The notes under the pieces are model-generated. The model searched no databases. It had not been told where the DNA came from and saw only the letters and a program-made list of their open reading frames with translations. The translations under genes and the position numbers were made by a program. Shown here piece after piece: positions 1 to 10,452 of a stretch of DNA of 64,000 nt; the stretch's first letter is position 1, and each line of letters opens with the position of its first letter. Source of the DNA: Antedon mediterranea (taxonomy: Eukaryota; Echinodermata; Crinoidea; Comatulida; Antedonidae); contig NC_092675.1 of the NCBI RefSeq assembly GCF_964355755.1, positions 22,422,412 to 22,486,411 of the forward strand. The letters are read 5' to 3'.

Positions 1-37
1 GAACACAGCACAAGAAAAACCAATCGTAATAACTTAC

Positions 38-1287
38 AGCACAAGAGTTTCGTCCTTTAGATTTTCCAGCAATCACCCCCAGAATTCCAGCAACAAGATA
101 AAACTGTAGATATTAATATGACGCTGACATCATACTGTTATAGTTCAAACTTATTATGCAGTAACAAAAGAATACGTGTAGTCAAAATGGATGAAGTGGC
201 TGAAATTTTAATTTACCATATTTCATCTTTTTGAATTAAAAATAAATGTAAATTAATACAGTCGACTCCGCCTAAGTCGAATCTAATGGGACCGGTATAA
301 AAATTCGAGTTACGCGAACTTCGACTTACAGATTTGCCAAAAAAAATGCTAGGCCTAGGCTCACTCACTAGCCGCGCTATGGCTAGGCCTAGTGGACCCT
401 GCCCTGTCGCGGCCCACGCGATGAGCCTTCTTGAATTGAGTTTGCTTAGCTAGAGCTAGGCCTAATAAATGCTAAGCCTCTTTATCGGCAATGATAAACT
501 GTATTTTCTTTTATGGTTTAAGCCCGAAACAATACAAAAACGTATAATAAATACATTTCGGTTTTTGTTCGAAATCGGTATCCATTGTTTATTGCCATCT
601 GTCTAGCACAAAATAGGTACCCACAAAACGCCGCTCAAGTTCTCAACTCTGAAACAACTCATACACTATACACTAGCGCGAGTTGTAGGACGCCACCTAT
701 ACTATACAACCTGCTTGAGAGAATCGATATGGTCCCACATTATCCCCTCTGTTGTTTGTTTATCGAATTACGTACGTTTCATCGGCTTTTTTAGCGCGTT
801 GTTGCCGCGTAATTTGTGACTTCGACTTATACGATATAAATCACTAAAGAATGTGTGTATTCGGACCGCAAAAAGACGTCGACTTAGACGAATTTCGGCT
901 TAGAAAAATTCGACTTACAAATGAAAATTACACAGTAATGTATAGGAAAGAATTGGGACTTTCCTAAAAATTCGACTTTCGCGATTTTTCGACTTACGCG
1001 AATTCGACTTTGGCGGAGTCGACTGTATCATAACATATTTAAAACCAGTTAATATTTACCCCAAGTGCACCCCAGATTGGGACAGCAATTGTGCCTTGAA
1101 GATATTGAAGAAAGATGCATGCCACACCAAAAGCAAGGGATACAACCGATAAACTAATCTGCATATAGCCAGTCACAAGTGCAGCTGTAGAGTTTAAACG
1201 TGATGGGACTTTTTCTTGCTGTTGATAGTAAATTACTGGTGCAGCCTCTGGGGAAACTTGCAGTGGTACAGTGGTTGTTGTCATCAT
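38..1287 (-). CDS. MS4A/CD20-like four-pass membrane protein, copy 1 (5' part only)
   Basis: Two coding exons are visible: 1060-1287 (start MMTTTT; a second ATG lies one codon later) and 38-103. Both are phase 0 with GT donors (GTAAAT, GTAAGT), and exon 2 has a clear CAG acceptor. Exon 1 encodes a polar N-terminus, then a first membrane segment beginning LVTGYMQISLSVVSLAFG and the start of the second (IAVPIWGALG). Exon 2 continues with FYLVAGILGVIAGKSKG. This order and the PxWGA/G...AGK pattern fit the CD20/MS4A family. An acceptor (TTTAATAG) at 1298 puts a 5'UTR intron just before the ATG, as in the other copies. The third and fourth membrane segments lie beyond the window edge. Intron 1 holds a complete pogo-like element. 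Function is not known from sequence; vertebrate relatives act in membrane signalling. Confidence 0.75.
259..1025. mobile_element. pogo/Tigger-like non-autonomous element (Tc1/mariner type)
   Basis: Terminal inverted repeats begin CAGTCGACTCCGCC at 259 and end with its complement at 1025, each flanked by TA (257-258 and 1026-1027), as expected for a Tc1/mariner TA duplication. The CAGTCGA start is typical of pogo/Tigger. The subterminal parts repeat GACTTA/GACTTCG motifs. No transposase frame is present, so this 767-bp copy is non-autonomous. It sits in intron 1 of MS4A-like copy 1. The internal ORF at 585-794 is not credible as a gene. Confidence 0.7.
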
Positions 1288-1297
1288 TAAAATGGAT

Positions 1298-2447
1298 CTA
1301 TTAAACAAAGACAAAAGCTGTTGTATAAATGGCACTTATGTGTCTCGCACCAGAATGTTACCAAAAATGAACCATCCATGTCAGTAATGCACAAAATGAC
1401 CGCGGGAGACAACCGTTGATCACTTCAATACCCCTTTTACCTCGTCTAGCAGACGGAGTTTGACGCACTGCGCGCCAACATAAAAAAAAATCAAAACACG
1501 AAAAACGAAAAGTACCGAGACAAAACAGAGACACAATGACTCTAAACGCCGGTGCTCTCTTAATTTTTTTTCTTTTTGATATTTTATTTAAACACAGACT
1601 ATTATCAATATTAATGCTCGCCTGTAAAAATCTATGTACTATGTACTGACTTAAATCAACTTTACTCTTTTATTATGTGCTATGAATTTGCTGTATTTCT
1701 TATTTCTTTCAGAGGTATGTGTTGTAGTTCTAATATACTCTAGTGGAAACAGTACTCTTCTGCACTGTAAAGTAGAAAGTCCAGTTTCACACACCACCAA
1801 AACTGTCTGCAACATTTTATATTATCTTTATTAAATAATAATATAATCATTTTTTAAAAGTGCCACACATGCGTCCATACAATTACAAATTAAAAGTTTA
1901 AACAACAACAAAAAACAAACTTTTAAATTATACAAACATAATGGAAAAGAAAACATAAACATTTGTTATATTTTGATTGGGAACTTTCGTGCTTAACATC
2001 AAATTCGATAAGCACTTTTTCCATAATTACTCAACGTTATTACAAAACTTTTTGTTTAAAACTATACTAATTATTACAACAATACATAACTAATTATGCA
2101 ACAGCAACATTAACATAAAACAGTTCAAAGTTCTGATAGATAGATAGATAGCATTTCTATATAATGTACAAGCACGGCTTGTGTACATTTTACAATGCAG
2201 CATAAATTCTCAACGAGAAAACGCATGTAATATTATATTCAAGACTTGAAATATAATTTTCTATGTAATGTTTTATGTTTTAAATCCATTTTACAATGCA
2301 GCATAAATCTAATATGAAATAGCATGCTTTCTCAGTGACATATTAAACATAATAGGCCAACAGAAATAAAATTAAATTTAAAGTATCTACACAATGCATT
2401 GCAATAAGTTTACGGTGAAGTTTGCGCAATTCTTAAACTATGTATAC
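1298..2447. other. Intergenic; short repeats only
   Basis: No gene was found upstream of the copy-1 coding start. A TAGA-type microsatellite (GATAGATAGATAGA near 2138) next to TTCTATATAATGTACAAGC looks like the 3' tail of a LINE on the minus strand. The sequence ACAATGCAGCATAAAT occurs twice, near 2190 and 2293. Otherwise AT-rich and featureless. Confidence 0.4.
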
Positions 2448-2449
2448 TA

Positions 2450-2797
2450 TTTTTTTTAAATTTATTATTTCATTTATATAGCGCTTTTCCAAATTAGTGT
2501 AAAATGATCAAAGCGCTTTACATCAGCAGACCCAACAATGAGTTACTTCTTAGGAAATAGATGTGTTTTGAGGGCTTTTTTAAATTTTAAAACCGTGGTT
2601 TGTTCCCTGATCACAGACGGGAGTTCATTCCACATCACCGGTCCAAATTTTGAGAAAGTATTATTTCCAGAGGTCCGCTTTTCGAGACAGTGATCCAATC
2701 TAGTGCGATCTATCTCGGACCTCAGGCCTCTCTTAGCACATCTATACACCCGTAAGAGATTGCTCAGATAACAGGGCGCATGTGATGATGTGCCCAT
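2450..2797 (-). pseudogene. CR1/L2-type LINE relic: reverse transcriptase C-terminus and 3' tail
   Basis: The minus-strand frame 2543-2797 encodes 84 aa with the usual C-terminal signature of CR1/L2/Rex-type non-LTR reverse transcriptases: LRS, then a KFGPVMWNELPSVIR block and FKKALKTHLF just before the stop. Past the stop, the DNA reads AAAGCGC...GCGCTATATAAATG and then an A/T-rich tail, the usual 3' end of this group. Everything 5' of the last ~80 codons is missing, as expected for a 5'-truncated insertion. It is a dead relic. Confidence 0.8.
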
Positions 2798-2870
2798 AAT
2801 GCCGATGATGTCATATCACTACCTTATCTGGGCACATCACACTTGTTTGATAGTGTAGACAGAGCTTAAT
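2780..2870. mobile_element. MITE fragment, CTACACTATCAAAC family
   Basis: Contains GATGTGCCCA...GGGCACATCACA and ends ...TTGTTTGATAGTGTAGAC. This matches one end of the palindromic elements at 43257-43410 and 57559-57696. It abuts the 5' truncation point of the LINE relic and lacks its own left terminus. Confidence 0.6.
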
Positions 2871-4747
2871 TTAATGTAATTTGGTGTATAGATAATACAT
2901 TATAAGAAACGAGTCGTACAGGATTTATTAAAACATCATGGACGCTTCGGCTCAGGTTTTGACCAACCCCTAGCCGAAACCTCTCAATCAAATATCGAAC
3001 TACCACCAGGTGAGATTTTCATATAATGTTTATGGTATATATTTTTAATTGATGTTTAAAAGAAGTTTGAACTAAACAATCATGATTATAATGTATATAA
3101 TTACTTATTAAGAATGTCAAATGTTTAGGCCTATAGGCCTACTGTCATGTTTAAAAACATGATTCGCAGCTTCTCATGAGCCGATCACAATACTAGCTAC
3201 TACTAGGCCTCCTACCTAGATATAACATAGTCGATAGGTCCTAAATAAATTAAGGCTATGGCTACATAGAAGGCATAATAATAACATTGTCATCGATACA
3301 TACAGTAAGCATAAGGCCTAATCTGATTGCTAGAATGTTAAAATGGTGAAAGAAAAACCACCAACCAATATGTCTAATCAACGCCTTTCCACAATAATGG
3401 CAATGGACATCTTCTATCTTTGATCGAGGATTATAAAACGATATGTATTGAAGCGTAACATATTTTTTTTTTATAATGCTATTTCAATGTCACACATCAT
3501 TCAATTTGCTTAAACTTGGATCGAAAAAAGGAGTAATTTCTAATTTAAAAATTTAACAATAGTTGATCAATAACTTAACATAAAATGATATAACACTAGG
3601 CCTATGATATTCATTTCTATTGTTACATTTCAGAAAGTTCAAATTGTGTTACACAGTCAGTGGATCAAACAGTAATAATTCAATGCTAAATTTAACCACT
3701 ATAGGCCTATTACCCTTAAATCATAGATTCTTTGTGGGTCATGATATAAATGATTTTTCGTATTTATAATGTATTTTAGCATTAGTACCCGTCTTTGGCG
3801 GTTGGGTAGAGGTTGATATGTACAGATTTCAATGTTTTAAATCCATTGATACGATATTATATAACATGGCAATCTAACAAAAGAACACTTAGCTCGCCTT
3901 GCCAAGATAGAAACTCGTGACAGTCAAACAGATAATCCCTTTGATCTCTGGAGTTATAGAATCCTGTTGTTAGATTGCCTTGACAAACATACTGTACGTC
4001 TGTGACCTCCATGGTCTATGCATGTAATGTATATAATCCATGGTCGATGTCTGGATAAATGCTTATGTTAGTAGGCCTATGTCATGTATGCTGTCACTAA
4101 AATGCAGTTTTCTTTCAAAAACAAATGCAGAACATTCGACACATACTTAGGCCTTTTTATTATATTTAAATTGTATTTACCGTCAGTAATCTGAAGTACG
4201 ATAGGCAAGTCCATTGAAATTTGAACGGCACGGCAAAACTTAATTGCTGATTACCATACAGTAGGCCTACCAACGAAGGTTTCCTACAGTTACTTTGATA
4301 CAAAAAGCATCAACACAAAAATAAGAATGACAATTCGACACTTTTATATTAATACTGTATTGATGTATAGGCCTATTGACAATACAAATGTTATTGATGT
4401 ACAAACGTATTTATGGTGTTTGGTGCTTTGAATTTTGAACATAAAATGTCACCTATTTAAAAAAAAAATGATTACCTCCACATTGTATTTTTCGCGCCGC
4501 GTCTTTTATTTAGGCAGTTATGCCGACTTTTTCAACTAAGCAAATTTCAGCTTATACGTGCTGCGCAGAGAGGGATTTGGAAATTCAAAACATGAATATG
4601 CAGTGCATATAAGCTGGCACTTTCGATTCGCGCGAACAAATTCGCCTAGCGGAAAATAGGCAGTTATACTCCAGAGGACGGAATTACATTACAAAACAAA
4701 TGTAATCAAACCTAATGTTTAAATCTTTGTTATTGTTATAAACTTAC
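2871..4747. other. Intergenic; no gene seen
   Basis: AT-rich sequence with several TAGGCCTA palindromes. I searched it for a minus-strand Gln/Gly-rich tail exon that would complete MS4A-like copy 2 and found none. Near 4500-4670 a short segment has GGCAGTTAT direct repeats, possibly the edge of a small element. Confidence 0.35.
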
Positions 4748-6713
4748 CAGTTTGTACCGCATATGTTGCATACTCTGCAGTCTGAATAAAGAATATGATA
4801 ATTTTTAACTACCACACTGGTGGGATTAATCTGAGAGAGAACACAAATATTTGGATTCATTTCGTTTGTGGAGAAAAGCATGTCTTATTTGTTGTAATGA
4901 AACATTTTAGCAAAGTGACCAGTGAATGGCTTTATTAATCTTTTATTTCAATACCGTAATTACTGGTCTAAAAAAAGAAGACCGTAAATTGGGCTTAATA
5001 AATTGTTTAGGAAACATGTTTATATTTTGTGTAGCAAAACGTTTTTTACAATTTTGTATATGTTACAAAAATGCAACTTTAGATCAGTTATCATTTTACA
5101 CTAATTTTTGTACGGTATTATTTGAAACTATTTTTGGCTATGTGGAGTCGAATCTCCTTCAAGAATTTTATTTTTAGTGGATTAAATTTTCCTTCGGGGA
5201 TAATTATAATTACACCTCTATCTAAAGCAGGCAAGATATGAAAAAAAGTATATCTTTAGAATAACTCACATTTATGGAAGTTCTACAGCAACAATTTACT
5301 CCAGAGCACTTGAACGTCGATAAAATGATTGCAACTACAAATTCTATAACTCCAATTACCGTACAGATATTGTTCACAATCTCAGTATCCTCGTGATTAT
5401 ACAAAAAAAAAACCATTGCAAATACTCTGCAGTATTCTCTATTCATTTTGGTTAATTGAAATGCAACAATTGCGGTGCTAATGTAATATGTACCCATGTT
5501 TAATGTACTGACACTGAACGTTATTTATCAGTAATATCAAGCAGAATATCTGCTTTTCTTTCATGGCCGCATGTGGACTCACTTCGGAGGAATTTTGCAG
5601 CCGCTCCATCGAGGCAAATCCTGGCCCGAGTTAAACAGTATACTTCCCCCTGAATCCCCTTTATAGCTAAGGTTTGCTAAAGAAGGAGTTCTACTGGAGT
5701 CACATGCATTCAACTTAAAAACAGTTCTGGAGATCATTATTATGGACCTGTTTGAATACATATAATACTGATTGGTCAAATAAGTAATAACAATAATAAT
5801 AACAAATACAATAACCAGTAATAACAACAGCTATCGGTAAACCGAATGTTCTATATTTGACATAAATGTACTGAAGTCAAATAAAAAAAAAACAGTGTGA
5901 TTTGAATTTTACAAAGTTGGAACTAATTACTCACTTCAAGCAAAAAGAAATTCACATTAAAGTCGAAAGTACCAACAATAGTATGAAGTGCTGCTACATG
6001 AGCTGCAAGTATTGACAATCATCACAAGACAACCAATAATCTGAAAATATGATATAAATTCACCTAAAGCCTGTTTTATAATCCAATGTTTTGTAGAAAT
6101 AAAAATCGCGCTACCCTTCTTTCTACGACGACAGAATCGACTCAGCTAGCTACAATCGTATTTCAGCTGAGCTTTTCGATTCGCATGAGTGGTTATTTCC
6201 TGAGCTCTTATTGGTTGCGAAATTGTTCGCTATGCAAAACATAGAAACTTCAAATTATGTTAATAATGTCACCCGATTCTGCAGCTGTCAATTGACAGAT
6301 TCTAACTGACTACCGCAAGTCAGCTGGAAAGATGTAGGCCTATTGTGGTACGTTAGGCCTAAATAATTAAAACTAGAACCATCATAGGCTATCTAATATA
6401 CCACAATCATACTTACTTAATTTAAATGAACAAAAATAGTCCTGTATAAGTGTTGTGTCATTTTAGCAAGGAGTGTTAGAACGACGTTGCTTTGTTATGT
6501 CATTTTGTCCTACCATGTGTCAAAAAATAAGAGTAGCGATTGGCAATACCAAGCACATGCATTTTTTTTCAGCACAAATAAGTATATCAAATGTTAAATA
6601 AATTTCACATAACATAAGAAAAGCAATAATGTATTCTCACAGCACATTTGTGTCCTTTAGTGTGTCCAGCTATCACTCCCAGAATTCCAGAACCAAGATA
6701 AAACTGTTTAAAA

Positions 6714-6813
6714 AACAAGGCCAACAGCCATTAAGTCGCGTGCTACAATGCATAGTGATACCGGACCGACAGACCGACCGACAGACCGAGACCGACCGAC
6801 ATAGTGAACTATA
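6714..6813 (+). mobile_element. HINE-like interspersed repeat, copy A (lacks the 3' hairpin)
   Basis: Reads AACAAGGCCAACAGCC, then AAGTCGCGTGCT, CATAGTGATACCG, a GACC/GACA core and CATAGTGAACTATA. The terminal hairpin found in copies B, C and D is absent. It lies in intron 1 of MS4A-like copy 2, just upstream of exon 2. Confidence 0.65.
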
Positions 6814-6981
6814 CTGATCGAAATTACTGAACATGTTTAAAAATGTTGAAATGTTTAAAAACATTTAATTTTTTTTAATTTACACGTGCGTAGCCTGTCA
6901 CTTTTGACGTGTTCGTATAACGTAATTTCTAGTTGAAAAGTAAGTCAAGAAATTAAACTGATATCAAGATAAGGTCAGAAA

Positions 6982-7094
6982 GCGATAACATGCATAGTAA
7001 TACCGGACCGACAGACAGACAGACCGACAGACAGACCGACCGACAGACCGACCGACATAGTGAACTATAGAGTCGCGTCCACGCGACTAAAAAC
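6982..7094 (+). mobile_element. HINE-like interspersed repeat, copy B (with terminal hairpin)
   Basis: GCATAGTAATACCGG is followed by a GACA/GACC microsatellite, CATAGTGAACTATA, and a perfect hairpin AGTCGCGTCCACGCGACT followed by AAAAA. The 5' block (AACAAGGCCAACAGCC) is missing. Same intron as copy A. Confidence 0.65.
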
Positions 7095-7608
7095 AATGGT
7101 GTAATGAAAACAAAATACCAAGCGGGTCCCATTAACTTTTTTTTTGAATGGATGATTCATTTTCAAAGTAAGGTAAAGACACACCTTTGCAATGATTAGC
7201 TGCATTATGATCCAAAAATTACCGGGGTAATCATTATTATTTACAGCGCTTAGAAGTTTCACAACATTAGGGGCTTCTATCAGACTATTATTATTGTTAT
7301 TATTATCATGAAATAATTTACCGTAAGCCCACCCCAAATTGGAATAGCAAAGTATCCTTGAAGATGATATTCACGACCGATGCATGCCACACCAAAAGTA
7401 ACGGATAAAACCGATAAACTAATTTGAATATAGCCAGTTACTAATGCAGCTTTAGTGTTTAACCTTGTTGGGGCTCCTTCTGCAGCAGTTGGCTGTTGAT
7501 AGTAAATTACTGATGTACTACCATCTGGTGGAACTTGCTGTGGCGCAGTGGTTGTCATTATCGTTGATTCTAAAAAACGGAGGAATTATTTTGGTCAACC
7601 AACCGGGA

Positions 7609-8077
7609 CAGGTGATAATCTTACCAAAAAAATATCGAACGGGGGGCGGGGAGCTAATACACTACCGTACGGTAAACTTGCCGAAGAAGAAGATCGCGCC
7701 CACTTTTGCTGCTGACATTGTTAATAGTCGATTAACAGTCAATTTTAAACATAAAAAATGCTTTTTTTTTGGAAAGATTATGTTGATGTCATTAAATAAT
7801 ATATTATGTCCGACAACTTGCCCTACAACTGGATAAATTTTCAAGGGCTCAATTGCTTAAAAAATCCCTCCCCCCTGGACGTGGCTCTGTGAGAAATCGA
7901 AATAAATTCGAAAAACATGTTTATTTTTAATTGATATATTTTTATTATATTTATTTTAATATTAAATATATATATTATGTTATTAAGTAGGCCTATAATT
8001 TGCACAAGTTTTGTTTGTGTTTATTGATTTATTGTAAAGGAGAATTTAGCCACAGAAATATACAAATATTTTATCAT
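7609..8077. other. Upstream flank of MS4A copy 2; no gene seen
   Basis: A G-rich stretch (near 7640) is followed by AT-rich sequence with A and T runs. Open frames here have no family features. The region may contain old element ends but nothing can be named. Confidence 0.3.
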
Positions 8078-9116
8078 GCGCAGCACCGTATGTAAGAAAA
8101 TTGCAGTTTGAAACACTGTCTGTATAATAGCAAGACAATGTAGATTGCCTTGATCTTAGTCATTCACTTTTGGAATTGGATTAACAAAAATATTTACCCG
8201 AGAAAAAATCTGTAATTTAAATCCAAAAAAATTGTAAAATTGGCTGTTTGCCAATAGATTTTTGTTTGAAATTAACCGTTTATTTTGTCTTTTTATAAAT
8301 AAAAGGGGTTTTTTTTCATTTCATTTTTTTTTTACACGGATGTGATTTTATTTAAACTACAAAATGGCCTATTCATTGAAATGAAGTTTTAATCTAATAT
8401 GTATAGTGGTTATTTTATCACATGATCCTTTTGTAAAATTTCAAATTAAGTTCTGATTTATTTTCATTCTCCACGAATAATGTCAACTCTAGCCATGGAT
8501 GGAATAAGATCATTCAAAATCGAATAACCATGGAATAACATTCTTAATTTCCTACTACTACTGTAAATAAGTGACAATTGTACAGTTTAGGTCCGATGGC
8601 AAAACTGGACCATGTAATAAAAACAAATCAAAATCATGTTACTTTTCTGGTCAATGTTTTGTATTTTTAATATGTATCGTTTAGAGGCAAAATAAAAGAA
8701 TTTTTAGGCCTAATTACGTGCATTCAAGTTATAATTCTCGAATTTGAAGCATACCATAAAAGACTGTTTGTCATTATCAGATTTCGTCATCTTTACCGTT
8801 TAAAATTTTATTTTCAGTAAATTTAAAATATCAAAATTTCCTATTATACCACTAGTTCCGACAGCAATATTATTATGCTTATAATAAACAAGGAGTTTGT
8901 TTGCTGTACCTTAATTTGTTTTCAATTGTGTCATAGGGACTAGAGAGCCGGAAAGTTGGTTCCTACACACCAACTAACATTAGCAAAAACTGTGCCCATT
9001 AATCCAACCTTTCCTGGCATCTTTCAAAAGAATAATGAAAGGATCCTTCAGAAATAAAAGTTCAATCTATCAAGTAACTTTTACGAATGTGTTGTTGGTA
9101 TTAGGCATATTTTATA
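8078..9116. repeat. 1039-bp direct repeat, copy 1
   Basis: Starts GCGCAGCACCGTATGTAAG and ends GGCATATTTTATA. It matches 18155-19193 along its whole length with no length difference; the only mismatch I noticed is CCGGAAAG versus CCGGCAAG near the 3' part. No terminal inverted repeat, coding frame or obvious target duplication was found. Its right edge touches the left edge of the large inverted repeat (9117). Confidence 0.85.
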
Positions 9117-10198
9117 TATTTGCGGGCTCCTAGATGATCAGCATGCTGTTTTGGTTCACCCTCTTTCAAAATAAAACAATTAAATAAATAGGCCTATATC
9201 ATCATTAATGGCTCGGCATATTGGTCATGTGGTAATAGATTTGACAATAGATTTGTGGTTACCATGTTGCTAGATAAAAGTCCAAATCCATTCTTACCGA
9301 TATACCATGAAAACAAGACATAGGCCTGAGGCTAATCCTCTCACAATAATTAGTTATTATAAACTTTGTCATTAGGCCTATTATTAATATTTTCATTTCA
9401 TAAGCATCCATCTATATGATGATGCACTATAATAATGTATCGTACCGGTACTTTATGAACAGTGATTGGAACCTCGAATAACTTTTTATTTTCTGTAGGC
9501 ACGTTGAATAAAAAAAACAGTAAAACAACAACGAACACATGATATTTAGATATAAACTTTTCACAATTCAAATAGAACACAGACTTAGGTCTGCATCATC
9601 TAAGTGGACTAATTGTTTTGACTGAATTCATACATGATTTAAGGTGATATGAACGTGAAACATTGCAGTATTAAAGATAGCTCGAACAGACAATGATGGA
9701 TGGAAAATAAACAATATTAACAAAGTAATATATTTAATTAAAGCAATGTCAAGTTAGTTGTATAATTATATGATTGATAACGGAGAAGGCAAACTAGGTA
9801 TTAAAAGAATAACCGATTACGTTAGATAATAAAGATTGATCCAATAATTGTTATCATGGTTTCCTTGAAGACCGCGTTCGCCCCAGGCCAACACATTCAT
9901 GAAATAATGATAGATCAATGGTATCATCTTTATCAGCACATTTTAGAATTTATACGCGCGCGTTCAAACACTAATTATTGTTATGCGCGTACATAATGTA
10001 CATAATGTCCAATCAAATGACAGGAATTTATTTAGGTGTTATATAATACATACTAGAGAGTTTACGAAACACGACGGAGAGGGACGACGACGGATTACCA
10101 GTGCGCGCTGATGCGTGAAAAGCTGGTTGTCGTCCACTTTAAAAAGTTCGTTTACGATACGCGATGGGACGACGACGTCGCGTCACGCTCGGCTTGAT

Positions 10199-10392
10199 AT
10201 GTTTGTAAACAATCATCATGGCTTCGTACAAGATGCATTAAATATCGCACTTTATGAAGATATAATTGACCCTGAGGAATATTTGCTTTTATATAATCTT
10301 AATAAAACAAATAATTTAAATGTTCAGTACAATGATTACAATAAATTTAATCTGGAATCTTACAATGACGACGAATGTAATGCGTTTTTCAG
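10199..10392 (+). pseudogene. PIF/Harbinger-like transposase, first coding exon
   Basis: Starting at ATG 10199, the exon encodes 64 codons plus two bases and ends at a strong donor (CAG|GTAAGT). The peptide has the pattern EEYLLLYNLNKTNNL, then a YNKFNLES and a DDECNAFFR block. This resembles the N-terminus of HARBI1-type transposases, where a D/E-x-LLLYDLN stretch precedes DDECKAEFRF and the DDE nuclease domain. No following exon with the DDE catalytic residues was found in the insert, so this is a truncated copy or an orphan exon. The match rests on memory of the family pattern. Confidence 0.55.
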
Positions 10393-10452
10393 GTAAGTCC
10401 GGGGATAAGTCACCCACAAGCCAATCATTCATCATATTACTAAGGAGTGTTG

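Larger units (their letters stand above)
4748..7558 (-). pseudogene. MS4A/CD20-like copy 2, probably a pseudogene (4-bp frameshift, no tail exon)
   Basis: Five exons match the other copies: 7322-7558 (79 aa from MTTTAPQQV), 6641-6703, 5935-6040, 5270-5389 and 4748-4781. Donors and acceptors are recognisable in all of them, though the exon-4 acceptor (CACGAG) has a poor pyrimidine tract. In exon 3 the paralogues read CTTGTGATGTCAATA, while this copy reads CTTGTGATGATTGTCAATA. The four extra bases shift the frame and bring an early stop, while the shifted frame still encodes the expected third membrane segment. The Gln-rich last exon of copies 3 and 4 was not found downstream. An acceptor at 7570 indicates the shared 5'UTR intron. 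The first intron carries two HINE-like repeats. An assembly error at the 4-bp site is the main alternative. Confidence 0.7.

Noticed and set aside
585-794. 69-aa ORF near the window start
   Set aside because: Lies inside the pogo-like non-autonomous element and has no transposase motif.
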